A stretch of 64,000 bases of DNA from Flavobacteriaceae bacterium NBU2977 (lineage in GTDB: Bacteria > Bacteroidota > Bacteroidia > Flavobacteriales > Flavobacteriaceae). The DNA lies in NCBI GenBank assembly GCA_019931105.1, contig JAIOUW010000005.1, forward strand, positions 62,001 to 126,000. Direction: 5' to 3'. A program made the translations under genes and the position numbers. Under the pieces are notes generated by a model, which saw only the letters and a program-made list of their open reading frames with translations, had not been told where the DNA came from and ran no database searches. How positions within the stretch are numbered: the stretch's first letter is position 1; every line of letters begins with the position of its first letter. Positions 55,960 to 64,000 of this stretch are shown here, one piece after another.

Positions 55960-57855
55960 ATGAGCAAAGTTATAGCGCACAGTTTGTTTACCGATTTCGA
56001 TATTGATCTTTTCAAATCTGGCAAGCACTATCGATTGTATGAGAAACTAGGGTCGCATATCATTGAGGTCGGTGGAAAAAAAGGTGTCTATTTTGCCGTT
56101 TGGGCCCCATCGGCCAAATCCGTTTCTGTAGTGGGGGATTTCAATTATTGGTTGGAAGGCGATCACCGGCTCAATGTGCGTTGGGACTCAAGCGGAATCT
56201 GGGAAGGTTTTATTCCCGGCCTTGATCAAGGAACGCGATACAAGTTTAAAATAAGGTCGAACAACAATGATGTTGTTACCGAAAAAGCAGATCCATTCGC
56301 CCGTCTATGTGAAAATCCACCGAACACGGCTTCAATAGTATGGCAATCCGATTATAATTGGAAGGATAAAAAATGGATGGGCCATCGCAAGGATAAAAAC
56401 GGTTTGGATCGACCATATTCGGTTTACGAAGTCCATCTTGGCTCCTGGAAGAGAAAAGCGGGCAACGCGTTCTTGTCATATCATGAACTAGCCGATGATC
56501 TTGTGAAATATGTCAAGCAAATGGGATATACCCATGTTGAGTTCATGCCGATAATGGAGTATCCGTACGATCCCTCATGGGGCTATCAGCTCACAGGTTA
56601 TTTTGCACCGACATCGCGCTTCGGCAAGCCCGAAGACTTTAAATTATTGGTCGATAGGTTTCATCAAAACGATATTGGTGTTATTTTAGATTGGGTACCC
56701 TCGCATTTTCCCGAAGATGCCCATGGGTTGGGTTACTTCGATGGGTCGCACCTATACGAACATCCCGATCGCAGAAGAGGGTATCATCCCGATTGGAAAA
56801 GCTTGATTTTCAATTATGGACGAAACGAGGTAAGGGCCTTTTTGATAAGCAATGCCCTTTTTTGGCTCGACCAATTTCATGTTGACGGTCTAAGGGTCGA
56901 TGCCGTCGCATCGATGCTCTATCTTGATTACTCAAGGGAAGAAGGTGAGTGGGAACCGAACATGTACGGTAACAACGAAAATCTGGAAGCCATATCTTTC
57001 ATTAGGGAACTTAACGAAGAGGTATACAAGAGTTTTGAAGGTGTTCAGACCATTGCAGAAGAATCGACCGCATTCGCGGGGGTATCGAGACCGGTCTTTC
57101 TGGGAGGGCTCGGTTTTGGCATGAAGTGGATGATGGGATGGATGCACGATACCCTTGAATATTTCAAGAAAGAGCCTATATACAGAAAACACCATCAGAA
57201 CGATATAACCTTTAGTATGACCTATGCTTTTACAGAAAACTTTATGCTTCCGTTTTCGCACGATGAGGTCGTATATGGCAAACAGTCTTTATTGTACCGA
57301 ATGCCTGGTGATGAATGGCAGCGTTTTGCGAACTTGAGACTGCTTTTCGGTTACATGTTTACACACCCCGGCACCAATTTGATGTTTATGGGTGCCGAAT
57401 TCGGCCAATCATCCGAATGGAATTTTCAACAAAGTCTCGACTGGCACCTCACGCAATACGATTTTCACTCTGGGGTACAAGAATTGGTGAAAGACCTTAA
57501 TACGCTATATAAGACCTCGCCCGCACTGTACGAAAAACAATTCAGTTCTGAAGGTTTTGAATGGATAGATTATGGTGATTACGAAAATTCGGTGCTGACC
57601 TACTTACGAAAGGGGCATGATAAAAAGAATGACCTAGTGATAGCCTGCAATTTCACCCCCGTTCCACGTGAAGACTATCGTATTGGGGTTCCTAAGACAA
57701 CGAAATACAATGAAATATTCAATAGCGATGACCAGAAATATGGGGGAAGCGGTGTTGTCAATAGTCAAATCAAGACCACAAGAACACCATGGCATGGTAG
57801 AAAAAATTCCGTTGTGGTGACCATTCCGCCGTTAAGTGTGATAATACTTCAATAA
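55960..57855 (+). CDS. glgB: 1,4-alpha-glucan branching enzyme
   Basis: 631 residues. Transfers alpha-1,4-chains to alpha-1,6 positions. It has the CBM48 domain (about 30-115, VYFAVWAPSAKSVSVVGDFNYW) and the GH13 barrel with YEVHLGSWKR, the nucleophile in LRVDAVASMLYLDY, acid/base in TIAEESTAF and the GlgB FSHDEVVYGK loop. Length is at the short end because the extra N1 domain of some enzymes is missing. It works on the GlgE product. Confidence 0.95.
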   Translation: MSKVIAHSLFTDFDIDLFKSGKHYRLYEKLGSHIIEVGGKKGVYFAVWAPSAKSVSVVGDFNYWLEGDHRLNVRWDSSGIWEGFIPGLDQGTRYKFKIRSNNNDVVTEKADPFARLCENPPNTASIVWQSDYNWKDKKWMGHRKDKNGLDRPYSVYEVHLGSWKRKAGNAFLSYHELADDLVKYVKQMGYTHVEFMPIMEYPYDPSWGYQLTGYFAPTSRFGKPEDFKLLVDRFHQNDIGVILDWVPSHFPEDAHGLGYFDGSHLYEHPDRRRGYHPDWKSLIFNYGRNEVRAFLISNALFWLDQFHVDGLRVDAVASMLYLDYSREEGEWEPNMYGNNENLEAISFIRELNEEVYKSFEGVQTIAEESTAFAGVSRPVFLGGLGFGMKWMMGWMHDTLEYFKKEPIYRKHHQNDITFSMTYAFTENFMLPFSHDEVVYGKQSLLYRMPGDEWQRFANLRLLFGYMFTHPGTNLMFMGAEFGQSSEWNFQQSLDWHLTQYDFHSGVQELVKDLNTLYKTSPALYEKQFSSEGFEWIDYGDYENSVLTYLRKGHDKKNDLVIACNFTPVPREDYRIGVPKTTKYNEIFNSDDQKYGGSGVVNSQIKTTRTPWHGRKNSVVVTIPPLSVIILQ

Positions 57856-57876
57856 TCAGAGATTTTACCGATCAAG

Positions 57877-57903
57877 TTGGCAATTCGTATTCATATATTT
57901 TTA
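57877..57903 (+). promoter_or_regulatory. Putative promoter of the GH31 gene
   Basis: TTG at 57877 and TATTTTTA at 57896-57903 (16-bp spacer) suggest a separate promoter. It would place the ATG at 57911 almost at the transcription start, so the later ATG at 57950 is the better start. Confidence 0.35.
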
Positions 57904-57949
57904 ATATTGAATGGCATTGTCTTCTTTTGTCTTCAAAACAAAACTACTT

Positions 57950-60349
57950 ATGATTACAAATACTGAACTGGAGTACAAAGGTGATTTATACCCGAACCAG
58001 ATCGTAGACTATATAAGAGATACACATAAGCTTTACTTCACTACCGAAAATGGTGTCATATTGGAACTTACCGTCCTACAAGATGGTGTTTTTCGTTTCA
58101 GGTATGCCACCGAACGTGTTTTTCAACCTGATTTTTCGTATGCCGTCAGTGGTACCGCCAATTATGGATATAATCGTCTTGAAATAACGGAGACCGATAC
58201 CGAATATCTGGTTGAGACCGATAAGATACAGGTATTGGTCGACAAGAAAACCTTAAGGGTACAGATTTCAGATTTAGAGGGTAATATACTGAACGAAGAT
58301 GAATTGGGTTTTCATTGGGAAGAAAACTATGAGCATGGGGGCAACACCGTAAAAATGAGTAAAATAGCCCAGAATTCCGAAAGTTTTTATGGTATGGGTG
58401 ACAAGGCAACGCACTTTAATCTAAAGGGCAAGCGCGTCAATAATTGGTGTACGGATCAGTATGCGTACGGCAAAGATCAAGAACCACTTTATAAGGCTAT
58501 TCCGTTCTATATTGGGCTTCACAACAATAAAGCGTACGGCGTTTTTTTTGATAACACCTTTAGATCTTATTTCGATTTTGCGCACGAACGAAGAAATGTA
58601 ACTAGTTTTTGGGCCGATGGAGGAGAAATGAATTACTATTTCTTTTATGGTCCGCAAATGTCCGAAGTTGTCAGGGCATTTACGAATTTGACGGGCACAC
58701 CAGAACTTCCGCCCATGTGGGCCATGGGATACCATCAATCGAAATGGAGCTACTTTCCTGAAAAGAACGTAAAGGAAATCGCGGCGAAGTTTAGACAATT
58801 GAACATTCCGTGTGATGCTATTTATTTGGATATTGATTACATGGACGGTTTCCGTTGCTTCACATGGGACAAGAAAAAATTTCCAGATCCCAAGCGAATG
58901 ATCGGTGAGTTGAACAAAGACGGTTTCAAGACCGTTGTAATGATCGACCCGGGCATCAAGGTCGATCGTGATTATTGGGTATATCAAGAGGCCATAGAAA
59001 ACGATTATTTCTGCAAACGGGCCGATGGCCCGTATATGCGGGGCAAAGTATGGCCGGGGGAGTGCAATTTCCCTGATTTTACAAATCCTGAAGTCCGCGA
59101 ATGGTGGGCCGAGCTGTACAAAGAGTTCATGGCCGAAATCGGCGTACATGCGGTTTGGAACGACATGAACGAACCTGCCGTTATGGAGGTGCCTACGAAG
59201 ACCGCCCCATTAGATACAAGACACAATTTTGATGGACACCGGTGTTCGCATAGAAAGGCACATAATATATATGGCATGCAGATGGTTCGTGCCACATACG
59301 AAGGCGTAAAGAAATACGTATATCCTAAACGCCCCTTCGTAATTACGCGTGCCGCTTTTGCCGGTACACAACGTTATTCTTCTACATGGACGGGCGATAA
59401 TGTGGCCACTTGGGAACATCTTTGGATCGCCAATGTGCAGGTTCAGCGAATGAATATCAGCGGCTATTCCTTTGTAGGTTCCGATATCGGCGGATTTGCC
59501 GAACAACCCAATGGTGAGTTGTTCGCACGATGGGTTCAGTTGGGTGTTTTTCATCCTTTCTGTCGGGTGCATTCCAGCGGTGACCATGGGGATCAAGAGC
59601 CTTGGTCTTTTGGAAAGGAAGTGACCGACATTGTTCGTAAGTTTATCGAGATAAGGTATCAATTGCTACCCTATCTCTATACCATGTTCTGGAGATATAC
59701 GACCGCAGGCACGCCCATGCTGCAACCTTTGGTACACTATGACCAAGAAGACATTCAAACACATTTTAGGACTGATGAGTTCATTTTTGGAAAACACATT
59801 TTGGTCTGTCCGGTTCAAGAACCCAACGCCAAGGGAAGACGAATGTACGTTCCTCGCGGAAAATGGTATGATTATTGGAATAACGAACTGATAGAAGGCG
59901 GTAAAGAAATGTGGGTCGAGGCCGATTTGGATACGATGCCGTTGTTTGTAAAAGCAGGGGCCATATTGCCCAAATATCCGGTACAACAATATGTAGGTGA
60001 GCTAAAAATTAAAGAACTGGTATTGGAGGTTTATTACAAATTGGGTGAAGAAAGATCCTTGGTATATGAAGATGCCCAAGATGGTTATGAGTATAAGAAA
60101 GGGCAATATAGTCTTAGAAGGCTGAAACTGTTGGGCAGGGAGAAAGAGCTGATCGTTCAGCAATTCAAAGACGGTTCTTTCATAACGCCTTATGATAATT
60201 TTAAAATAAACCTTCATGGTCTTCCATTCAAGATAAAGAAGATTGAAGTTGATAACGTTAAGGTTGCATTGGAAGAACTTAAACTGAATGGCGACAATAG
60301 CATTCAAATTACAAAGGATTTTACTGAATTGCACATTATTGGAATTTAA
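57950..60349 (+). CDS. GH31 family alpha-glucosidase
   Basis: 799 residues from ATG 57950 (MITNTELEYKGD); ATG 57911 would add 13. GH31 barrel with MWAMGYHQSKWSY at its start, the catalytic Asp nucleophile in HAVWNDMNEPAVM and the acid/base Asp in YSFVGSDIGGFAE. No signal peptide is visible, so it is probably cytoplasmic and acts on alpha-glucans or maltose made by the upstream genes. It is 94 bp after glgB and has its own promoter-like element. Confidence 0.92.
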   Translation: MITNTELEYKGDLYPNQIVDYIRDTHKLYFTTENGVILELTVLQDGVFRFRYATERVFQPDFSYAVSGTANYGYNRLEITETDTEYLVETDKIQVLVDKKTLRVQISDLEGNILNEDELGFHWEENYEHGGNTVKMSKIAQNSESFYGMGDKATHFNLKGKRVNNWCTDQYAYGKDQEPLYKAIPFYIGLHNNKAYGVFFDNTFRSYFDFAHERRNVTSFWADGGEMNYYFFYGPQMSEVVRAFTNLTGTPELPPMWAMGYHQSKWSYFPEKNVKEIAAKFRQLNIPCDAIYLDIDYMDGFRCFTWDKKKFPDPKRMIGELNKDGFKTVVMIDPGIKVDRDYWVYQEAIENDYFCKRADGPYMRGKVWPGECNFPDFTNPEVREWWAELYKEFMAEIGVHAVWNDMNEPAVMEVPTKTAPLDTRHNFDGHRCSHRKAHNIYGMQMVRATYEGVKKYVYPKRPFVITRAAFAGTQRYSSTWTGDNVATWEHLWIANVQVQRMNISGYSFVGSDIGGFAEQPNGELFARWVQLGVFHPFCRVHSSGDHGDQEPWSFGKEVTDIVRKFIEIRYQLLPYLYTMFWRYTTAGTPMLQPLVHYDQEDIQTHFRTDEFIFGKHILVCPVQEPNAKGRRMYVPRGKWYDYWNNELIEGGKEMWVEADLDTMPLFVKAGAILPKYPVQQYVGELKIKELVLEVYYKLGEERSLVYEDAQDGYEYKKGQYSLRRLKLLGREKELIVQQFKDGSFITPYDNFKINLHGLPFKIKKIEVDNVKVALEELKLNGDNSIQITKDFTELHIIGI

Positions 60350-60389
60350 TTTTTTTGTATTTTGAGCAGCACTAAACACTTTTGAAATC

Positions 60390-61199
60390 ATGAAAAAAAT
60401 AGTTTTGATTCTAGTGGTTTTCCTTAGCGTAACTGCATGCAAGGTAAACCCGTTTACAGGTAAAAAAGTACTGAACTTTTATCCTAACAGCCAGATTTTC
60501 CCCATGGCATTTGCCCAATATGATCAATTTTTGACTGAAAATGCCGTAGTCGAGAATACGGCCGAATCTAAAATGATAACCAAGGTCGGCCAGCGTATTT
60601 CTTCGGCTGCCGAAAGGTGGTTGGTCGCCAATGGATATCCGGGTTATCTCAAAGATTATAAATGGGAATACAATTTGGTCAAAGACGAAACGGTAAATGC
60701 TTGGTGCATGCCCGGCGGTAAGATCGTTTTTTATACGGGAATATTGCCCATTACACAAACTGAGACCGGAGTCGCCGTTGTTATGGGGCACGAGGTGGCC
60801 CATGCATTGGCGGACCATGGTGCCCAGCGAATGAGCGCGGGTACCCTGCAGCAGATCGGTGCGGTGGCAGGTAACGTAGCGATCAAGGACCCCCAGAAAA
60901 GAAATATGTTCAACCAAGCATACGGGCTTGGTTCGACCGTAGGTGTAATGCTGCCTTTTAGTCGAGGCCACGAGACCGAAGCCGATCGTATAGGGTTACA
61001 GATTATGGCCATAGCAGGTTACAACCCAGATGAGGCTGCAGAACTTTGGAAGCGTATGAAGGCCAAGAGCGGGGGCCAGGCACCGCCCGAGTTTTTGAGT
61101 ACACACCCTTCGAATGATACACGTATTTCCAACTTATCCGCCTGGGCACCGCTTGCCAAAGAAGAAGCGGCGAAGTTTGGGGTCACTAAATTTCAATAG
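60390..61199 (+). CDS. M48 family metallopeptidase, lipoprotein
   Basis: 269 residues. Lipoprotein signal ends in SVTAC (Cys near 18). Zinc motif HEVAHALADH near residue 132 and the third ligand in GHETEADRIGLQ are those of the M48C (LoiP/YcaL-type) periplasmic proteases that degrade misfolded envelope proteins. Terminator at 61228 follows. Confidence 0.92.
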   Translation: MKKIVLILVVFLSVTACKVNPFTGKKVLNFYPNSQIFPMAFAQYDQFLTENAVVENTAESKMITKVGQRISSAAERWLVANGYPGYLKDYKWEYNLVKDETVNAWCMPGGKIVFYTGILPITQTETGVAVVMGHEVAHALADHGAQRMSAGTLQQIGAVAGNVAIKDPQKRNMFNQAYGLGSTVGVMLPFSRGHETEADRIGLQIMAIAGYNPDEAAELWKRMKAKSGGQAPPEFLSTHPSNDTRISNLSAWAPLAKEEAAKFGVTKFQ

Positions 61200-61227
61200 T
61201 ACGAATTGAGGTAATAATTGTATATTG

Positions 61228-61258
61228 AAAGCTGTTCCGAGAGGGGCAGCTTTTTTTT
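61228..61258 (+). terminator. Intrinsic terminator between M48 and UMF1 genes
   Basis: AAAGCTG (61228-61234) and CAGCTTT (61247-61253) form a stem followed by eight T. The T-run ends only 3 nt before the next ATG. Confidence 0.75.
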
Positions 61259-61261
61259 GAT

Positions 61262-62605
61262 ATGGCCGAACCACAACCGATTAAGGGTAGCAAGAAATTG
61301 TTGAATGCATGGGCATTCTACGATTGGGCCAATTCGGTATATACCCTTACCATTGCATCTTCGATATTTCCTATCTATTATGCGGCATTGTTTTCTTCGA
61401 AAGATGACCCGGTTTTTGCATTCGGGTTCGAGATGAAACAGACCGTATTGATTTCCATAGTAACGGCATTTACTTTTTTGATGGTTGCGGTCTCATCTCC
61501 GATTTTATCAGGAATTGCCGATTATGTTGGCAACAAAAAGACCTTCATGAAGTTCTTTTGTTATGTTGGGGGTGTAGGTTGTGTCGGACTTTATTGGTTC
61601 AGTTTGGAGCATATACACCTTAGTCTGTTGTTCTACCTTATGGGATTGATAGGGTATTGGGGAAGTTTGGTTTTCTACAATTCTTATTTACCCGACATTG
61701 CTTTCGAAGAACAACAAGATCGTATTAGCGCCAAGGGTTTTTCCCTTGGGTATATCGGTAGTGTTATTTTGTTGCTTATCAATTTGGCCATGGTCATGAA
61801 GCCCGAATGGTTCGGTTTCGATATCGGAACGACCGAGGTGGAACATAATATGGCTAAAATAGAGGCAATGAAAGTCTCGTTCGTTACCGTTGGATTGTGG
61901 TGGATGGTTTTTAGTCAATACACTTTTTATGTTTTGCCCAAAGGAGTTTCTGCCGGACATAAGGTTACCAAGGATTTATTATTGGACGGTTTTCGTGAAC
62001 TTCGGTCTGTTTGGAAGCAATTGAAGCTTAATCTAAGGTTGAGGCGCTACTTAAGGGCCTTCTTTGTTTTTAGTATGGCCGTGCAGACCATTATGCTGAT
62101 GGCCGTTTATTTTGGTGAAAAAGAGATTTCATGGGCTACTGAAAGTGAAAAGACAACAGGACTGATAATCAGCATTTTGGTTATCCAATTGGTCGCTGTT
62201 TTAGGTGCGGTCATAACTTCCAGGGCTTCGGATAAATTTGGTAACATACACACATTGATCGTCGTCAATTTTATTTGGTTATGCCTATGCTTTTACGCTT
62301 ATTTCATGAAATCACCTATGCAGTTTTATATTGCCGCCGGACTTGTAGGTTTGGTCATGGGCGGCGTTCAGGCCCTCGCACGATCCACATATTCGAAGTT
62401 TCTTCCTGAGACCGATGACACTACTTCGTATTTTAGCTTTTACGACGTGGCCGAGAAGATAGGCATCGTTATCGGGATGGTTATTTTTGCATTGGTAGAT
62501 CAAGTGAGCACTATGAGATATGCGATTCTGTTTCTGTTCCTATTTTTTCTCTTCGGGATTATATTATTGTTCAAGGTGCCTACAAAAAAGGCCTCCCAGA
62601 ATTAG
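61262..62605 (+). CDS. MFS transporter, UMF1 (Atg22-like) family
   Basis: 447 residues with about twelve membrane helices. The N-terminal LNAWAFYDWANSVYTLTIASSIFPIYY is the hallmark of UMF1 proteins, thought to move amino acids or other small solutes. ATG 61262 sits 3 nt after a terminator, and no other Met occurs before residue 50. It is convergent with the GIN-domain gene; its last codons lie in that gene's terminator. Confidence 0.88.
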   Translation: MAEPQPIKGSKKLLNAWAFYDWANSVYTLTIASSIFPIYYAALFSSKDDPVFAFGFEMKQTVLISIVTAFTFLMVAVSSPILSGIADYVGNKKTFMKFFCYVGGVGCVGLYWFSLEHIHLSLLFYLMGLIGYWGSLVFYNSYLPDIAFEEQQDRISAKGFSLGYIGSVILLLINLAMVMKPEWFGFDIGTTEVEHNMAKIEAMKVSFVTVGLWWMVFSQYTFYVLPKGVSAGHKVTKDLLLDGFRELRSVWKQLKLNLRLRRYLRAFFVFSMAVQTIMLMAVYFGEKEISWATESEKTTGLIISILVIQLVAVLGAVITSRASDKFGNIHTLIVVNFIWLCLCFYAYFMKSPMQFYIAAGLVGLVMGGVQALARSTYSKFLPETDDTTSYFSFYDVAEKIGIVIGMVIFALVDQVSTMRYAILFLFLFFLFGIILLFKVPTKKASQN

Positions 62606-62613
62606 GAGGCCTT
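62584..62613 (-). terminator. Intrinsic terminator of the GIN-domain gene, inside the UMF1 3' end
   Basis: AAGGCCTCC (62588-62596) and GGAGGCCTT (62605-62613) form the stem. Read on the minus strand it is followed by six T (62589-62584), so it terminates the minus-strand transcript, within the last codons and stop of the UMF1 gene. Confidence 0.75.
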
Positions 62614-62649
62614 CGATACTGATGTCCGCTTTTTGATTGTTCGATTTTA

Positions 62650-63384
62650 CTAGCCTTTTGAGATATCTCCTGACCCAGATGTTTTGGTATCGACCTTTTC
62701 AGGATTACCGCGATAGCTGATATCGCCAGACCCTGATACCCTGGCCCTCAACATTTTTCTTGCGGTTACCTTGATATCGGCCGAACCGGAAACTGTCGCA
62801 TCAACATTGTCGGCATCCAGATCATAGGCTTTAATGTCGCCGCTTCCTGAAATGGTGGCATCAAAATCACCAGTATTTCCACTTAAAGTAATATCACCTG
62901 ACCCCGACATGGACGCCGAGATTGAACTTACATCTACATCCAAGGTAATATCTCCCGATCCCGACATGGCGGTCTTGAAGTCACCGGCCTTCAAGGTCTT
63001 CTTGCCGACAATATCACCTGATCCCGAAAGCGCAATGGAATTTACACTTTCAACGGGTACGGTAATCATTATACCTTCATTCCACGAGGTAGGCTTTAGG
63101 TTATAGCCTTTTTCCACTTTGATCGAAAGTTTTCCATTTTTAACCTCCGTCACAATATGCTCAAGAAGATTCTCCTCTCCCCTTAAGGTCAATTCACCTT
63201 CGTTACCATCGACCAATTCGACGTCGAACCATCCTGATACACCAATACCGTCATAATCTCCCACGGATCTTTCGATCGTGACTACATTACCATTTCCTTT
63301 CACCCTCTTGCCCCATTGTGCCGTGCACGATACGGTAAAGAGAAATACTAAACTTAGTGTTGCTAATTTGTTCATGATTTTCAT
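62650..63384 (-). CDS. GIN-domain (DUF2807) exported protein with SGSGDI ladder
   Basis: 244 residues. Signal peptide ends near TVSCTAQ, with a possible lipobox. The head GIN domain (DUF2807) begins about residue 45 (YDGIGVSGWFDVELVDG). From about 118 the motif SGSGDI recurs seven times (one as SGSADI) at roughly 20-residue spacing, forming a beta-solenoid-like ladder. Such proteins are common and uncharacterised in Bacteroidetes. ATG 63375 is an alternative start. It follows the next gene by 18 bp, likely co-transcribed. Confidence 0.85.
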   Translation of the reverse strand: MKIMNKLATLSLVFLFTVSCTAQWGKRVKGNGNVVTIERSVGDYDGIGVSGWFDVELVDGNEGELTLRGEENLLEHIVTEVKNGKLSIKVEKGYNLKPTSWNEGIMITVPVESVNSIALSGSGDIVGKKTLKAGDFKTAMSGSGDITLDVDVSSISASMSGSGDITLSGNTGDFDATISGSGDIKAYDLDADNVDATVSGSADIKVTARKMLRARVSGSGDISYRGNPEKVDTKTSGSGDISKG

Positions 63385-63402
63385 TTTTTGGATTGATTAA
63401 AA

Positions 63403-64000
63403 TTAATTTTTTGAGAACGATATTCCACCGTATTCACTTTCGATGTTTACCTTATTGCCACTATTGGCTTTGCCGTGATAGCCTTTGTAATATTTGTCGC
63501 TCGATTTTTCGGTACTGATATTGACCTCAAAATCATCTTTGCCACTTACCCCGGCATATGAAGTACGAATTTCAAAATCGAAAGAATACTGCGGGGCATA
63601 ACCTATTTTAATACCTGTATAATCGGAATTTATCTCGATGTTACCAGCATCTTCCGCCATCTCGGCGACGCGAAGTGAGCCATAGTCGGCATTGACCTCA
63701 AGATTGCCGTGAATGGTACCAAGATTAACTGTTATATAGTCGCCTTCACCACTGACATTATGGGCTTCCCCGATATCGATTTTACCATAATCACAAGAGT
63801 ATTGAAGGTTCTCCATTTTAACTACGGAGGAATTCGTATAGTCGGCATTGATAGTAAGGTCACCCGCCCTATCGATGGTAAACCCTGAATAATCGGCATC
63901 TATTCTACCACTGTTCATGTAATCGATATTCGAATTCGAAGTGTAGTCAAAGTTCAACTGATTGTTTCTTCCATGAAGTTCCCCGATTTCCAATCGCCCA
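63403..64000 (-). CDS. DUF4097-like beta-ladder protein, partial (5' end beyond window)
   Basis: The frame is open at the right edge, so the N-terminus is missing; 199 codons are visible. The motif D/N-x-DY(S/T/G), as in DADYSGF, NADYTNS, NADYGSL and NSDYTGI, recurs every 20-25 residues, the same kind of beta-solenoid as the following gene but with a different rung sequence. It most resembles the DUF4097 putative adhesin group, although the family cannot be confirmed without the rest. Probably an operon with the GIN gene. Confidence 0.65.
   Translation of the reverse strand, partial: GRLEIGELHGRNNQLNFDYTSNSNIDYMNSGRIDADYSGFTIDRAGDLTINADYTNSSVVKMENLQYSCDYGKIDIGEAHNVSGEGDYITVNLGTIHGNLEVNADYGSLRVAEMAEDAGNIEINSDYTGIKIGYAPQYSFDFEIRTSYAGVSGKDDFEVNISTEKSSDKYYKGYHGKANSGNKVNIESEYGGISFSKN

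Overview
The window is an ordinary chromosomal stretch of a member of the Bacteroidetes, almost certainly a Flavobacteriaceae and probably a marine-type genus. The evidence is a gliding-type adhesin with SprB repeats and a C-terminal type IX sorting domain, GIN-domain and tandem outer-membrane barrel proteins, bacillithiol synthesis (BshC), a TTG/TANNTTTG promoter style without Shine-Dalgarno sequences, and moderate GC (roughly 42% by eye). The genus cannot be fixed from the sequence alone. No rRNA, tRNA, CRISPR array, insertion sequence, prophage or plasmid gene was seen.

Layout. 1-4461: secreted M14 peptidase (cut by the left edge), divergent bshC, and a PNPOx-like flavoprotein. 4462-5186: gene-poor gap with two hairpins, one an orphan terminator. 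5187-9828: guaA, a LysM/periplasmic-binding fusion, OsmC and a DUF922 protease. 9864-11393: outer-membrane barrel and exported sugar isomerase-like TIM barrel, both minus. 11442-15296: DUF3820, pyrG, yidC. 15646-20064: a 1472-residue adhesin carrying an extremely GC-rich perfect DNA triplication. 20366-22580: mnmA and a nitronate monooxygenase-like protein. 22590-29543: minus-strand run of DUF2007, M28 peptidase, WYL regulator, VOC protein, ABM monooxygenase, DUF1080 hydrolase and gamma-glutamyltransferase. 29626-36627: tight six-gene membrane cluster (SpoIIM, unknown membrane protein, DUF4129, DUF4350, MoxR ATPase, DUF58) with a divergent RDD gene. 36704-40877: TRIC channel, cyclophilin lipoprotein, Nudix and PlsC genes bounded by palindromic CATG and CTAG, and an ECF sigma factor with a membrane partner. 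41039-48890: M20 hydrolase, type II NADH dehydrogenase, xerD, three tandem outer-membrane barrels, aroQ and a larger barrel protein. 49028-52185: DUF3817, lpdA, exported MsrB, collagen-like lipoprotein. 52376-60349: glgE, maltokinase, glgB and GH31 alpha-glucosidase. 60390-64000: M48 lipoprotein, UMF1 transporter and two beta-ladder (GIN/DUF4097-like) proteins, the second cut by the right edge.

The best functional unit is the GlgE-type glycogen operon: maltokinase makes maltose-1-phosphate, GlgE polymerises it, GlgB branches the polymer, and GH31 may trim it. No trehalose synthase is present, so the maltose source is open. Many of the exported proteins are peptidases or hydrolases (M14, M28, M48, GGT, M20, DUF922, DUF1080), which fits a protein- and polysaccharide-degrading lifestyle (inference). 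The observations most worth following are the GC-rich triplicated adhesin module, the orphan hairpin/terminator locus before guaA, the palindrome-bounded nudix-plsC pair and the MoxR/DUF58 membrane cluster.
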